Shown: positions 8,085 through 16,411, numbered from the stretch's first letter. The stretch: DNA of 34,134 nucleotides from an uncultured Saprospiraceae bacterium (GCA_937921825.1 CAKZVK010000033.1:1-34134), one strand, 5' to 3'. The notes: generated by a model from the letters alone, not told the origin. A program made the numbers and translations.

Positions 8085-8456
8085 ATGCTAAAATCATTAA
8101 TTGTAAGTGCCTTTTTCTTTTTCTCATCATTGAATGTCCTACCTTTTACTACTTCTGAAAGCTATGCTTTGTTGAAGACTGCAGAGTTAGAATTGTATCT
8201 AGATTCCAAAGAAGATTTTGAACTGTTTATTTCGGCAGAATATATCAAAGAAGATGAGAACTTGCATCTCCATACACAAGGTGAAATTAATTCTATCCTC
8301 ATTTACAATGTGCAAGGGGTATTAGAATTTATGTTACCAGTAGGCTCACATAAAGTGATACTAGGGAAAAGCATGTTTCTCAATACTACCTACAGACTTG
8401 GATTTGATTTTGAAAATCAAGAAGAGCTTAACTATGCCAGTATCATCATAAAATAG
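8085..8456 (+). CDS. Short secreted protein with a sorting-domain-like fold
   Basis: 123 aa from the ATG at 8085 (MLKSLIVSAFFFFSSLNVLP). The longer reading from 8040 adds 15 residues that break the signal peptide, so I prefer 8085. The mature protein of about 100 residues has the rhythm of a type A T9SS sorting domain: INSILIYNVQGVLEFMLPVG, then TTYRLGFDF, then a basic hydrophobic end YASIIIK. It lacks the initial PNP motif and any cargo domain. It may be a free-standing beta-sandwich of DUF3244-like type. It ends one base before the stop of the convergent gene at 8458. The signal peptide is clear; the fold comparison is inference. Confidence 0.65.
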   Translation: MLKSLIVSAFFFFSSLNVLPFTTSESYALLKTAELELYLDSKEDFELFISAEYIKEDENLHLHTQGEINSILIYNVQGVLEFMLPVGSHKVILGKSMFLNTTYRLGFDFENQEELNYASIIIK

Positions 8457-8457
8457 T

Positions 8458-10152
8458 CTAGCTCAGAATGCCTCTAAGAATAGCCTTGGTAATTTCGTAG
8501 GTCGGTTTTACACCTCCTATTCCTAGTCCTCCTGACGCTAAGGTGCTACCACTTTCTAGTGGATTATCCGAAGCATAATAGGCATATCGAATGACGACTT
8601 TCTTTTTTATACTATTTCTGATTTTGGAAGCCGCCTGAATGGCTTTTTGGTAATGAGCTCCCTCCATTTCTAGACCGATTGCCTTCCATGATGATTTCAG
8701 GAAGTACCTGAGTATATCTTTATTCTGAAGAGAGGTTCCAAGTACAGTGATCATAGGACCAGTGTAAGTGTCGATACCCTTATCTTTAAAATCTTTTGCT
8801 GAGAGCGAATTTATAAACGAATAGTTATCAGCCGAACCTTCAAAGACATGTGCTGTAGGAATCATGATATCCCCTTTTTTACCCTCAAGAATTCCTGCCT
8901 TGCCCATAATATTTACGGACTTGACGTCCATATATACTTTGGTATTTTCGTCACTATCGTAAGGTTTGAGCAGCTCATCCATACATTCAAATGCTTGCTC
9001 ACCAAAAGCATAATCCATGACGATAATTACTTTCTTCTGATTGCTCTTCTTGTCAGCAACTTCTTTTAGTTCTTTAGGTAATAAATTTGAATTTATTCTA
9101 CTTAAGTCTATGATTTGGACTGCGATATTTGCCCCGGAGGTATCTGGTATTTCTGTCATGCCATTTTTGAGTGCATGGTCTCGCACTTTTAGATTCTTAG
9201 CCTTGTTGGATTCTTTTGATAGAGCTTCCGTTAGTTTTTCAAAGTTTGGTTTTTTGCTTTTTGCTTGGAGAGCTGCTGTAGCATAGAGCGAATTTTTAAC
9301 ACTATGCATATTGGCACTTACTATATGAATCTGTCTATCGAGTAGACCTAGGTCTTGTAAATGCGATTTGATATTCTGAGCCCAGATAGTTCCGAAGATA
9401 TGACGGCCTAGCTTGTCTCTCAGTGTAGAAGAAAAGGAGATTTCTCTATCTAAATTATTGAGCTCTTCCTCTATACTGTGATTGCCTAGCCAGTAGACGA
9501 TATTGAATAAGCTATTGACCTTAGAAGCATTATCAAAAACCTTAACGGCTGAGGCCGTCTCTTCATAAGTTCTCCCGAGTAGGGTACTGAGATGAGTAAT
9601 CCCTAATTCTTTATTGAATTTTTTCTGAGCTTTTATTTTCTTGACGATATCTTCTAGGTTATTCCATTCTCTTCTTTTTCGTCCTCTATGATCTAGCGCA
9701 TGATTTCTGATCTTCTCAGCCTCTATGTACATGAAGGTTAGATGAGTCAAGACATCATAGATATCACTGCCCCCTCTACTCATCTCTATATACATCTGTA
9801 GGTCATCTATACGGTAGCAATTTCTTCTCCTCTTAGCAGGAAGAATAGCTTTAAACTTTGAAGTTTCATAGCCCTCTCTACTGATTAATCTTATAAATCT
9901 ACATTCCTCTATACCCTGTGGCAATCTTTGAAAGATGTATAAGAGGCCACTAATCTCTGCTCTTTCTGGATCTGCTATAGATCCATATATTTCTGGCTCT
10001 AGTTCCAAGAGTGCATCTTTTATCGCCTCTCCAGAGACTCCCAGCGGCTTATAAGAACCCCTAATAAATAAATGTCGCATCGCTATGTATAGACGATGGA
10101 TGGCCGCTCTCGATAATTGAGCTCTACTGGTTCTTATATATGTATCTGTCAT
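8458..10152 (-). CDS. 564-aa protein with nucleoside-phosphorylase-like C-terminal motifs (possibly DUF6909)
   Basis: No signal peptide or membrane segment, so probably cytoplasmic. The N-terminal half is helical and basic (MRHLFIRGSYKPLGVSG near residues 26-42, a KRRRNC patch near 106, charged helices to about 320). The C-terminal part reads like an NP-I nucleoside phosphorylase/nucleosidase: IVMDYAFGEQAFECMDELL (about 375-395), then GDIMIPTAHVFEGSADNYSF, then GLEMEGAHYQKAI with Glu495/Glu497, then YYASDNPLESG with Asp529. In MTAN and AMP nucleosidase, the EMEG/A glutamate holds the ribose and the SD aspartate acts on the base. From memory this resembles a Bacteroidota family catalogued as DUF6909. 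It is tail-to-tail with the small secreted gene (1 base apart). Enzyme activity is inferred. Confidence 0.75.
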   Translation of the reverse strand: MTDTYIRTSRAQLSRAAIHRLYIAMRHLFIRGSYKPLGVSGEAIKDALLELEPEIYGSIADPERAEISGLLYIFQRLPQGIEECRFIRLISREGYETSKFKAILPAKRRRNCYRIDDLQMYIEMSRGGSDIYDVLTHLTFMYIEAEKIRNHALDHRGRKRREWNNLEDIVKKIKAQKKFNKELGITHLSTLLGRTYEETASAVKVFDNASKVNSLFNIVYWLGNHSIEEELNNLDREISFSSTLRDKLGRHIFGTIWAQNIKSHLQDLGLLDRQIHIVSANMHSVKNSLYATAALQAKSKKPNFEKLTEALSKESNKAKNLKVRDHALKNGMTEIPDTSGANIAVQIIDLSRINSNLLPKELKEVADKKSNQKKVIIVMDYAFGEQAFECMDELLKPYDSDENTKVYMDVKSVNIMGKAGILEGKKGDIMIPTAHVFEGSADNYSFINSLSAKDFKDKGIDTYTGPMITVLGTSLQNKDILRYFLKSSWKAIGLEMEGAHYQKAIQAASKIRNSIKKKVVIRYAYYASDNPLESGSTLASGGLGIGGVKPTYEITKAILRGILS

Positions 10153-10269
10153 AGGGATATTCTTATTTCGATATTTAGTTCAAATAGTATTCCACCTTTT
10201 ACTACGTGGAACTGGGCCTGCGAGCCCATTTAGGCCTCTAGACCTTACATCTTGCTGTTAAATCATTCT

Positions 10270-10277
10270 TAATTTTG
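10270..10277 (+). promoter_or_regulatory. Possible -7 promoter box for the DUF4197 gene
   Basis: TAATTTTG fits the Bacteroidota TAnnTTTG consensus, 60 bases before the ATG. A TTG at 10252-10254 lies 15 bases upstream, which is short for the usual spacing of about 18-21, so this is weak. Confidence 0.3.
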
Positions 10278-10337
10278 GTTAATAGGCTTCTATTCATGCC
10301 TTTAATAGTGTTATACACATAACGAACAAACTGAAAT

Positions 10338-11075
10338 ATGAAATATCTAATTCTTTCTACCCTCATAAGCTTCTTCTGTCTGACCAGTGCCGAGGCACAA
10401 TTAGGCAACCTGCTTAATAAAGCCAAAGAATCTGCTAGTACTATAAAGAATATGGCCAATGGCGACGATAGTGCATTAGATATCTCGGGAGGTCTTAAAG
10501 AAGCACTGACTAAGGGAGTAGATGAAGCCGTCACAAATTTATCTGCTAAAGATGGTTTTCTAGAAAGCCCTTACAGGGTGCTCATTCCAGATGAGGCCAC
10601 TAAAGTTATCAGTAAGCTAAAGATGGTCCCTGGGTTTCAAGATGTAGAAGATAAGCTTATCGCAAAAATGAATGCGGCAGCGGAATTAGCCACTAAGAAA
10701 GCGACGCCGATTTTTGTCGATGCTATAAAGTCTATGACGATTAGGGATGCAAAAGACATCTTGTTTGGAGAGGAGGATGCTGCTACTAGGTACTTAGAGG
10801 GCAGCTCTAGAAATACCTTATACAAGACCTTTATGCCACTGATCCAAGAGTCCCTAGCGGAGGTGGATGCAACGAAGTATTGGAACAGTGTCGTCAGGAA
10901 ATATAACAGTATACCTCTGACTAAAGATATCAATCCTGACTTAGATGACCATGTGAACAATAAGGCCCTAGATGGCTTGTTCAGCTTGATACAGGTCAAG
11001 GAAGGAGGAATACGAAAAGATGTCAACCAAAGAACCAGTCCACTGCTTAAAGATGTATTTGGACAATTGGACTAA
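10338..11075 (+). CDS. DUF4197 family periplasmic/secreted protein
   Basis: 245 aa with signal peptide MKYLILSTLISFFCLTSAEA. After a short linker the protein has the DUF4197 pattern: GLKEALTKGVDEAVTNLSAK near residues 52-70, then YRVLIPDEATKVISKL, SMTIRDAKDILFGEEDAAT, and the end LDGLFSLIQVKEGGIRKD. The family is all-helical, about 220-250 residues long, and present in many Gram-negative bacteria without an assigned function. The gene stands alone, with a terminator 72 bases downstream. The length and all blocks look intact. Function unknown. Confidence 0.9.
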   Translation: MKYLILSTLISFFCLTSAEAQLGNLLNKAKESASTIKNMANGDDSALDISGGLKEALTKGVDEAVTNLSAKDGFLESPYRVLIPDEATKVISKLKMVPGFQDVEDKLIAKMNAAAELATKKATPIFVDAIKSMTIRDAKDILFGEEDAATRYLEGSSRNTLYKTFMPLIQESLAEVDATKYWNSVVRKYNSIPLTKDINPDLDDHVNNKALDGLFSLIQVKEGGIRKDVNQRTSPLLKDVFGQLD

Positions 11076-11147
11076 ATGAATATAGACTGTTATAACGACC
11101 TGAGTTATACCTGATAAAGTTTTGGTGAAGTAGATTGAGTAATGAGT

Positions 11148-11179
11148 GAGGGATGGGTGGAGACCTGTCCCTCTTTTTT
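11148..11179 (+). terminator. Rho-independent terminator after the DUF4197 gene
   Basis: GAGGGA (11148-11153) pairs with TCCCTC (11168-11173). The stem continues inward through two G-T pairs and GGT/ACC to an 11-bp stem with a 4-base loop, followed by six T. Confidence 0.85.
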
Positions 11180-11208
11180 ATGTAGGTGCTAGAAGATCTA
11201 GTATACTG

Positions 11209-11859
11209 CTAGACAGTAACAGTCCCTTCCAGAAAAGGAACAAACTTGAAATCACCAAATGCTTCTGTAGCATAGTCATCTTCTGAAGTCTTAGTGATTC
11301 TGATCATCTTTTTGATAGTACCACTGCCCTGAGGAATGACGAGGTAGCCTCCGACTTTGAGTTGCGTTATCAATGCCGGCGGAATAAAAGTCGCTCCCGC
11401 AGTCACCAATATCTTGTCGAAAGGCCCAAATCTTGGTGCCCCCTGGTACCCATCTCCATATAAGGTTCTAATACTCGTATACCCAATAGAGTTAAGCAGT
11501 ACGGAGGTATGCTTATATAATTGCTCTTGCCGTTCTATAGAGTAAATCTTCTTACATAGATGAGAGAGCACTGCAGCCTGATAGCCTGAGCCAGTGCCTA
11601 TCTCTAGGATTTTATCAGTGGGCAGAGGATCTAGGAGTTCTGTCTGGTACGCAACAGTATAGGGTTGTGATATAGTCTGATTAGCGAGTATGGGTAGGGC
11701 TTTATCCTTATACGCCTGCTCCTCAAAGGCTTTGTCTAGAAAGAGATGTCTTGGCACTTGACTGAGAGCTCTAAGAACAGCATTAGAGGTTATCCCTTTA
11801 GAGGCTATCAGTTCTACTAATTGCTTACGGAGCCCTTTATGCCTATAGTTATCTACCAT
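11209..11859 (-). CDS. pcm: Protein-L-isoaspartate O-methyltransferase
   Basis: 216 aa from the ATG at 11859; a TTG three codons upstream is possible but overlaps a promoter-like box. The SAM-binding motif ILEIGTGSGYQAAVL is intact and is followed by YSIERQEQLY (acidic ribose ligand), GDGYQGAPRFGPFDKILVTA and GGYLVIPQG. The N-terminal block VPRHLFL and TISQPYTVAYQTELL are the substrate-side signatures of Pcm. The enzyme transfers a methyl group from S-adenosylmethionine to L-isoaspartyl residues of aged proteins and so starts their repair in the cytosol. It is divergent from the phosphohexomutase gene, with a palindrome between them. Confidence 0.95.
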   Translation of the reverse strand: MVDNYRHKGLRKQLVELIASKGITSNAVLRALSQVPRHLFLDKAFEEQAYKDKALPILANQTISQPYTVAYQTELLDPLPTDKILEIGTGSGYQAAVLSHLCKKIYSIERQEQLYKHTSVLLNSIGYTSIRTLYGDGYQGAPRFGPFDKILVTAGATFIPPALITQLKVGGYLVIPQGSGTIKKMIRITKTSEDDYATEAFGDFKFVPFLEGTVTV

Positions 11860-11865
11860 ACAGTG

Positions 11866-11897
11866 CAAAAATACATATTATAATTATTTATAATATG
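11866..11897. promoter_or_regulatory. AT-rich perfect palindrome and -7-like box between pcm and the mutase gene
   Basis: CATATTATAA (11874-11883) and TTATAATATG (11888-11897) form a perfect 10-bp inverted repeat with a TTAT centre. Immediately beside it, on the minus strand, TATTTTTG (11873 to 11866) fits TAnnTTTG and ends 6 bases before the pcm ATG. No TTG lies at the expected spacing. It could be an operator or a hairpin; which one is not decidable from the sequence. Confidence 0.4.
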
Positions 11898-12021
11898 TTG
11901 AAACTTATCCATTCGTAACATTATTTTGTTTTTGCCAATACGAAGATTGTAATAGTCAATAATTTATAGTTTCTTGTATTATAGAGATAGAGACTTACAA
12001 GTAGAGGAAAACAATTATTAT

Positions 12022-13434
12022 ATGAATGCAGGGGAGATAAAGTTTGGAACAGATGGTTGGAGAGCCATAATCGCCAAAGATTATACTGTACAAAATGTAA
12101 AACGTGTCTCAGAGGCAACCGCCCGATGGATGCAAAGTAAAGGAATGTCTAAGGCTGTAGTCGGCTACGATTGCCGTTTTGGAGGATCCATGTTTAGTGA
12201 GACTGCCGTACAAGTTCTTTGCAACTTTGGTATCAAAGTCTACTATGATAAGAACTTTGTGTCTACTCCGATGGTCTCTCTAGGTGTCGTCAAGCAAGAA
12301 GCGGATATGGGGATAGTGATTACCGCTAGTCATAATCCACCAAGTTATAATGGCTTCAAGCTGAAGTCTGCGTATGGAGGTCCTACTATTCCTAAAGATA
12401 TAGCCGATGTGGAATCTATCATTCCAGATTCACCTCTAGGGAAGTTATTATCACTAGATGAGTATGCCAGTAAAGGATTAATAGAGTATATCAATCTTGA
12501 AGATCTATACATTAAGCATGTCGAAGAAAACTTTGACCTAGACCTAATCAGAAATTCTAATATAAATCTGGCCTATGATGCCATGTATGGTGCTGGGCAG
12601 AATGTGATAAGAAGATTGTTTCCTGAGGCTTATCTGTTGCATTGTGATTATAACCCTTCATTCAAGGGACAAGCACCAGAGCCTATACATAGAAACCTGA
12701 AGGAACTATCTGAGGCTCTTAAGAAGAGCGATGAACTCAATATCGGTCTTGCCAATGATGGAGATGCAGATAGAATAGGACTATATAACGCCAAAGGAGA
12801 ATTCGTGGATTCTCATCATATACTCTTACTACTGCTCTACTATATGAAAGAGCACAAGAAGTACGACGGTAAGGTAATCATCACTTTCTCAGTGACGAAT
12901 AAGATGGTCCAGCTAGCTAAGCAATATGGCTTGGATCTAGAAGTTACCAAAATCGGATTCAAATATATCGCTGAGATAATGACTCAAGAAGATGTGCTAG
13001 TAGGAGGGGAAGAGTCAGGTGGACTAGCCGTCAAAGGCCATATCAAAGAAAGAGACGGCATCTGGATAGGTCTAGTGATTATGGAATTCATGGCCAAGAC
13101 GGGTAAGACTCTAGAAGAACTGGTCCAGGATATCTATGCTAAAGTCGGCTCATTTAAGTTCGATAGAGATGACCTACATATAGAAGAAAGCAAGAAGTGG
13201 GCTATCATGGACAAATGTAAGAATGGACAGATTACCTCTATCGGTGGCAAGTCCGTCATCAGGACTGAAGATATAGATGGCTATAAATTTTACCTCTCAG
13301 AGGATGAATGGTTGATGGTCAGACCTTCAGGGACAGAACCTGTACTGAGAGTCTATGCACATGCAGCTGATGACAATGCAGTCCGAGCCTTACTTGATGC
13401 AGGGCATAAATCGTTACAGGAAGGTATAGCTTAG
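12022..13434 (+). CDS. Phosphoglucomutase/phosphomannomutase family enzyme
   Basis: 470 aa from the ATG at 12022 (MNAGEIKFGTDGWRAII). A longer reading from 11974 adds 16 unconserved residues, and a GAGGAAA lies 12 bases before the chosen start. All four family signatures are present: the phosphoserine loop TASHNP (Ser103), the metal loop NDGDADR (Asp246, 248, 250), the sugar loop GGEESGG near residue 328, and the phosphate loop RPSGTEP from residue 434. The enzyme interconverts hexose 1- and 6-phosphates for glycogen, exopolysaccharide or cell-wall precursors. The sequence alone does not decide between glucose, mannose and glucosamine. The serine loop TASHNPPSYNGFK favours glucose/mannose over GlmM. 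Confidence 0.92.
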   Translation: MNAGEIKFGTDGWRAIIAKDYTVQNVKRVSEATARWMQSKGMSKAVVGYDCRFGGSMFSETAVQVLCNFGIKVYYDKNFVSTPMVSLGVVKQEADMGIVITASHNPPSYNGFKLKSAYGGPTIPKDIADVESIIPDSPLGKLLSLDEYASKGLIEYINLEDLYIKHVEENFDLDLIRNSNINLAYDAMYGAGQNVIRRLFPEAYLLHCDYNPSFKGQAPEPIHRNLKELSEALKKSDELNIGLANDGDADRIGLYNAKGEFVDSHHILLLLLYYMKEHKKYDGKVIITFSVTNKMVQLAKQYGLDLEVTKIGFKYIAEIMTQEDVLVGGEESGGLAVKGHIKERDGIWIGLVIMEFMAKTGKTLEELVQDIYAKVGSFKFDRDDLHIEESKKWAIMDKCKNGQITSIGGKSVIRTEDIDGYKFYLSEDEWLMVRPSGTEPVLRVYAHAADDNAVRALLDAGHKSLQEGIA

Positions 13435-13592
13435 ACGGTATCCATTCTAGAGGCCTATTCCTCTCAGAGAAAATTTATTATTGATCCATTAAGGATGAGT
13501 CTGATGATAAGTCTGGTCAGCGTTTCCATTTTCGTGATGTTTTGATGATGGTAATAATGAGTAAAGTCAGCATCGGCTATTGAGTGAACGGC

Positions 13593-14207
13593 TTAGGACA
13601 TTTTCTGCTTTATATTCTTGTGAAGGTCTTCTAACGTATCTTTGATATCTGTTATGCTCTCTTCTACAGAATTAGCTATGGTTTCTATGTTTATTTTCTC
13701 CCCATGCATGGCTAAGCGATCACTAGAGGTCTTAGCAATAGGTACAAAAAGCCATAGCAAGATGTACGGTAGAATGCCGATACCTACCATAGCAAGTAAT
13801 ACAAATAGAATTCTGAATATAGCAGGTGAGCTAAAGCCATAGTAAGCTGATAGTCCTGATGCTACTCCTGCGACAACCTTTTGATCTGGGTCTCTAAAGA
13901 GTCTCTTTGTATCTCTGTGATCTGCCTCATAGACAGAGTGAGTATCTGAAGAATCAAAGTCACTTGGTGTCCCCATAATCAATTTGACTTGCCTGACTTT
14001 TTCTAAGGTTATTATAGAAGAGCCCCGTTCATTTTCTTCGAATAACTCTGCCAGCCTAGATTCTATATCAAAAATTATATCATCTGAGCCTGATGATCCG
14101 GCAAATCTTCTCTCTATAGAATTAAGGTAGTTATCTAGATCGGTATAGGCATCTGTATCTATTGTGAACTGCTTGCCACCCAAGTTTATGTTTTCTACTT
14201 TTTTCAT
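13593..14207 (-). CDS. PspC-domain membrane protein
   Basis: 204 aa. Residues 1-95 form a soluble domain common in Bacteroidota PspC proteins (LGGKQFTIDTDAY, DIESRLAELFEE, VRQVKLIMGTPSDF). Residues about 105-162 are the PspC domain: KRLFRDPDQKVVAGVASGLS, AYYGFSSPAIFRILFVLLA, then PYILLWLFVPIA, giving one or two membrane segments. The tail (about 165-204) is a charged amphipathic helix. In enterobacteria PspC senses envelope stress. Here the gene lies 37 bases downstream of a padR gene, so the pair probably forms one repressor-controlled unit. There is no PspA in the window. Confidence 0.9.
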   Translation of the reverse strand: MKKVENINLGGKQFTIDTDAYTDLDNYLNSIERRFAGSSGSDDIIFDIESRLAELFEENERGSSIITLEKVRQVKLIMGTPSDFDSSDTHSVYEADHRDTKRLFRDPDQKVVAGVASGLSAYYGFSSPAIFRILFVLLAMVGIGILPYILLWLFVPIAKTSSDRLAMHGEKINIETIANSVEESITDIKDTLEDLHKNIKQKMS

Positions 14208-14244
14208 TTCTAATGTTTATTGGTTTTGTTTTATAGATGGTTCT

Positions 14245-14568
14245 TTAGCTTACTGCATTATTGACTGCAGCTTCCATTTCTTTCCATGTTGATTTTAATT
14301 CTTTCAGTGCTGTCTTACCTGATGCAGTAATCATGTAATATTTACGAGGTGGTCCTGAATTGGATTCTTTCCAATTGTAGCTGACGAGATCTCCTTTGAG
14401 TAGTCTATTCAGCAGAGGATATAAAGTGCCCTCTACGACGATCATTTTGGCGTCCTTCAGTTTGGTAATGATATCGGAAGGATACATTTCTACTTTATCT
14501 ATTATAGAGAGCACACAGAGCTCTAGTAGTCCTTTTCTCATTTGTGCTTTTGTGTTATTAATATTCAT
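14245..14568 (-). CDS. PadR-family transcriptional regulator
   Basis: 107 aa with the compact PadR winged-helix fold: MRKGLLELCVLSIID, then YPSDIITKLKDAKMIVVEGT, the recognition-helix region LYPLLNRLLKGDLVSYNW, and the wing SGPPRKYYMITASGKTALKEL. It is short, lacking the extended C-terminal dimerisation helices of large PadR proteins, as usual for the subtype paired with PspC genes. It likely represses its own padR-pspC operon through the palindrome just upstream (14595-14617). The inducer is unknown. Confidence 0.93.
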   Translation of the reverse strand: MNINNTKAQMRKGLLELCVLSIIDKVEMYPSDIITKLKDAKMIVVEGTLYPLLNRLLKGDLVSYNWKESNSGPPRKYYMITASGKTALKELKSTWKEMEAAVNNAVS

Positions 14569-14594
14569 AATTTACCTTCAGTAGTGTTATAAAT

Positions 14595-14624
14595 GGTACT
14601 ATGCTTAACATAGTTCCAAATATA
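14595..14624 (-). promoter_or_regulatory. Promoter and probable PadR operator of the padR-pspC operon
   Basis: On the minus strand, TATATTTG (14624 to 14617) fits the -7 box TAnnTTTG, 48 bases before the padR ATG. Directly downstream lies GGTACTATG-CTTAA-CATAGTTCC (14595-14617), an inverted repeat with 9-base arms and one mismatch. It would cover the transcription start. The core ATG-N5-CAT resembles PadR-type half sites. No TTG lies at the ideal -33 distance. Confidence 0.55.
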
Positions 14625-14866
14625 ACATAAATTCAATGTTGTAGGCTCTGCTTTTGCGACAAAAGGGTTCTAATTATCGATGAATGTTTGCCTCTGCACT
14701 ACATCTTTTCTGCTATAAAGTATAATAATGTCATTTTGATCTATCTGACATTTATATATTTATTAGACCTATTACTGAATCTGGTCCAGTAAGCTTTAGC
14801 TTTTTTAGTATTTTAATATGGACTTATAATCTATAAGTTGGAATTAGAACTTTAGATAGAATTCGG

Positions 14867-16411
14867 ATGCTTCGGTTACTAGTAATAAGCGTTATCATTT
14901 TTCCAGCAGCTTTACTGGCACAGGTAGAGATCTGTGATAATGGTATCGATGACGATAATGATACTCTAGTAGATCTTAATGATGATGACTGTCCCTGTGA
15001 GCTGATAGATGCCGTGTCTTTCATTCCCAACCCTTCTTTTGAGGAAATGAATTGTTGTCCCGATTCTCGCAGTCAGCTAGATTGTGCTACAGATTGGATT
15101 CAAGCTTCCGAGCCGACTACTGATTTTATTCACACTTGTAATTGGTTAGGGTGGGAACAATTTCCGCCTCCGAGGCCCTTTCCAGATGGTGAAGGAATTA
15201 TGGGTTTCAGAGATGGTAGAGTCCGTAATAATAATCCAGAACCCTACTGGAAGGAATATGCTGGCGCTTGTCTCTTGAGTCCTTTGCTCAAGGATAGCCT
15301 GTACAAATTTCAATTCGATGTCGGCTTTGTAAACAGAGAGGTGTCGCCTGGAATTAATATATCATTCTTCGGTACAGCAGATTGTCAGTTCTTACCCTTT
15401 GGAGTAGGCGATGAAACTTTTGGTTGCCCGACTAATAGTCCCAATTGGCAGAAACTGGCTCAAGTAAGAGTAGATGGTGGGTCTGGTAATAGCTGGGTCA
15501 ATACTTCATTAGAGATTACACCTGATTTCGACATAGCTGCCATTGCCATAGGTCCAGATTGTCCGCCTGTTTCATCTCCTGTAAGTCTCTATTACTTTTT
15601 TGATAATCTGATACTGAATAATTTTGGAGCCTTTGATCTAAGGGTATCAGATGAAAACCATCCCTGTTCAGAGCAATACAGCCTTTCCGTTCCGTTTAAT
15701 GCCGACTTTGATTATCAATGGTACTTAGGTGGTGTGGCCTTAGAAGGAGAGATTTTCTCATCTCTACGAAACATGTATGGAGAAGGTAATTACCAGATAC
15801 GAATTGCTGATGATGGGCGCTGTCGGTTGTCTACCTCTTTCGACTATAACATACCTGTAATTAGTGAGATAGAAAGAGTGGTACTCTGTCAGGGAGAAAG
15901 TTACTCATTTGGTGAAGCAACACTTACAGAGTCTGGCTTCTATCTGGATACTTTCCCTTCTGCCAATAACTGTGATAGCATAGTAGCGTTAGAAATAGAA
16001 ACTATAGGAATAGAATATGATACCGTAGAAGTCTCCATAGTCGAAGGCAACTCCTATGCATATGAAGGTATGTCGTTCTCAGAGCCTGGGGAGTATCCTC
16101 TTACACTAGATTCTTCTCAAAACTGTGATAGTCTTGTGCTCTTGCGTCTTGCTAACTTTGGTGTATATGTGCCTAATACTATTAGTTTAAATTCAGCCGG
16201 AGTCGATAATGTGTTCAAGCCCTTTGCAGCAGAGGGACTACTACAACAAGTAGAAATTCTGATCTATGATAGGTGGGGAAATATAATCTTCAGTGGAGAA
16301 GAGTGGAATGGTGAGGGTGCACTGCCAGGTGTTTATACATATCTGATAAATCTGGATTTTGTAGAAGGGGAATCAAAGGTCCTGGTAGGATCAGTGACTT
16401 TATTAAATTAA
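14867..16411 (+). CDS. Secreted protein with MopE-like motif and T9SS type B sorting domain
   Basis: 514 aa with signal peptide MLRLLVISVIIFPAALLAQ. Directly after it comes EICDNGIDDDNDTLVDLNDD, the Asp-rich CDNGIDDD.DG..D..D.DC motif first noted in MopE-type copper proteins and thought to bind metal. Residues about 45-260 look like a galactose-binding-type beta sandwich (IPNPSFEEMNCCP near its start, YYFFDNLILN near its end) with many cysteines. Two short Ig-like modules follow (about 265-440). The last 85 residues are the gliding-motility-type (type B) sorting domain: VPNTISLNSAGVDNVFKPFA, IYDRWGNIIFSGEEWNG, and GVYTYLINL. The cargo should go to the cell surface. No catalytic residue pattern is recognised. 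Confidence 0.85.
   Translation: MLRLLVISVIIFPAALLAQVEICDNGIDDDNDTLVDLNDDDCPCELIDAVSFIPNPSFEEMNCCPDSRSQLDCATDWIQASEPTTDFIHTCNWLGWEQFPPPRPFPDGEGIMGFRDGRVRNNNPEPYWKEYAGACLLSPLLKDSLYKFQFDVGFVNREVSPGINISFFGTADCQFLPFGVGDETFGCPTNSPNWQKLAQVRVDGGSGNSWVNTSLEITPDFDIAAIAIGPDCPPVSSPVSLYYFFDNLILNNFGAFDLRVSDENHPCSEQYSLSVPFNADFDYQWYLGGVALEGEIFSSLRNMYGEGNYQIRIADDGRCRLSTSFDYNIPVISEIERVVLCQGESYSFGEATLTESGFYLDTFPSANNCDSIVALEIETIGIEYDTVEVSIVEGNSYAYEGMSFSEPGEYPLTLDSSQNCDSLVLLRLANFGVYVPNTISLNSAGVDNVFKPFAAEGLLQQVEILIYDRWGNIIFSGEEWNGEGALPGVYTYLINLDFVEGESKVLVGSVTLLN

Noticed and set aside
10637-11026. 129-codon minus-strand ORF
   Set aside because: It is fully inside the DUF4197 gene, which has clear family motifs.
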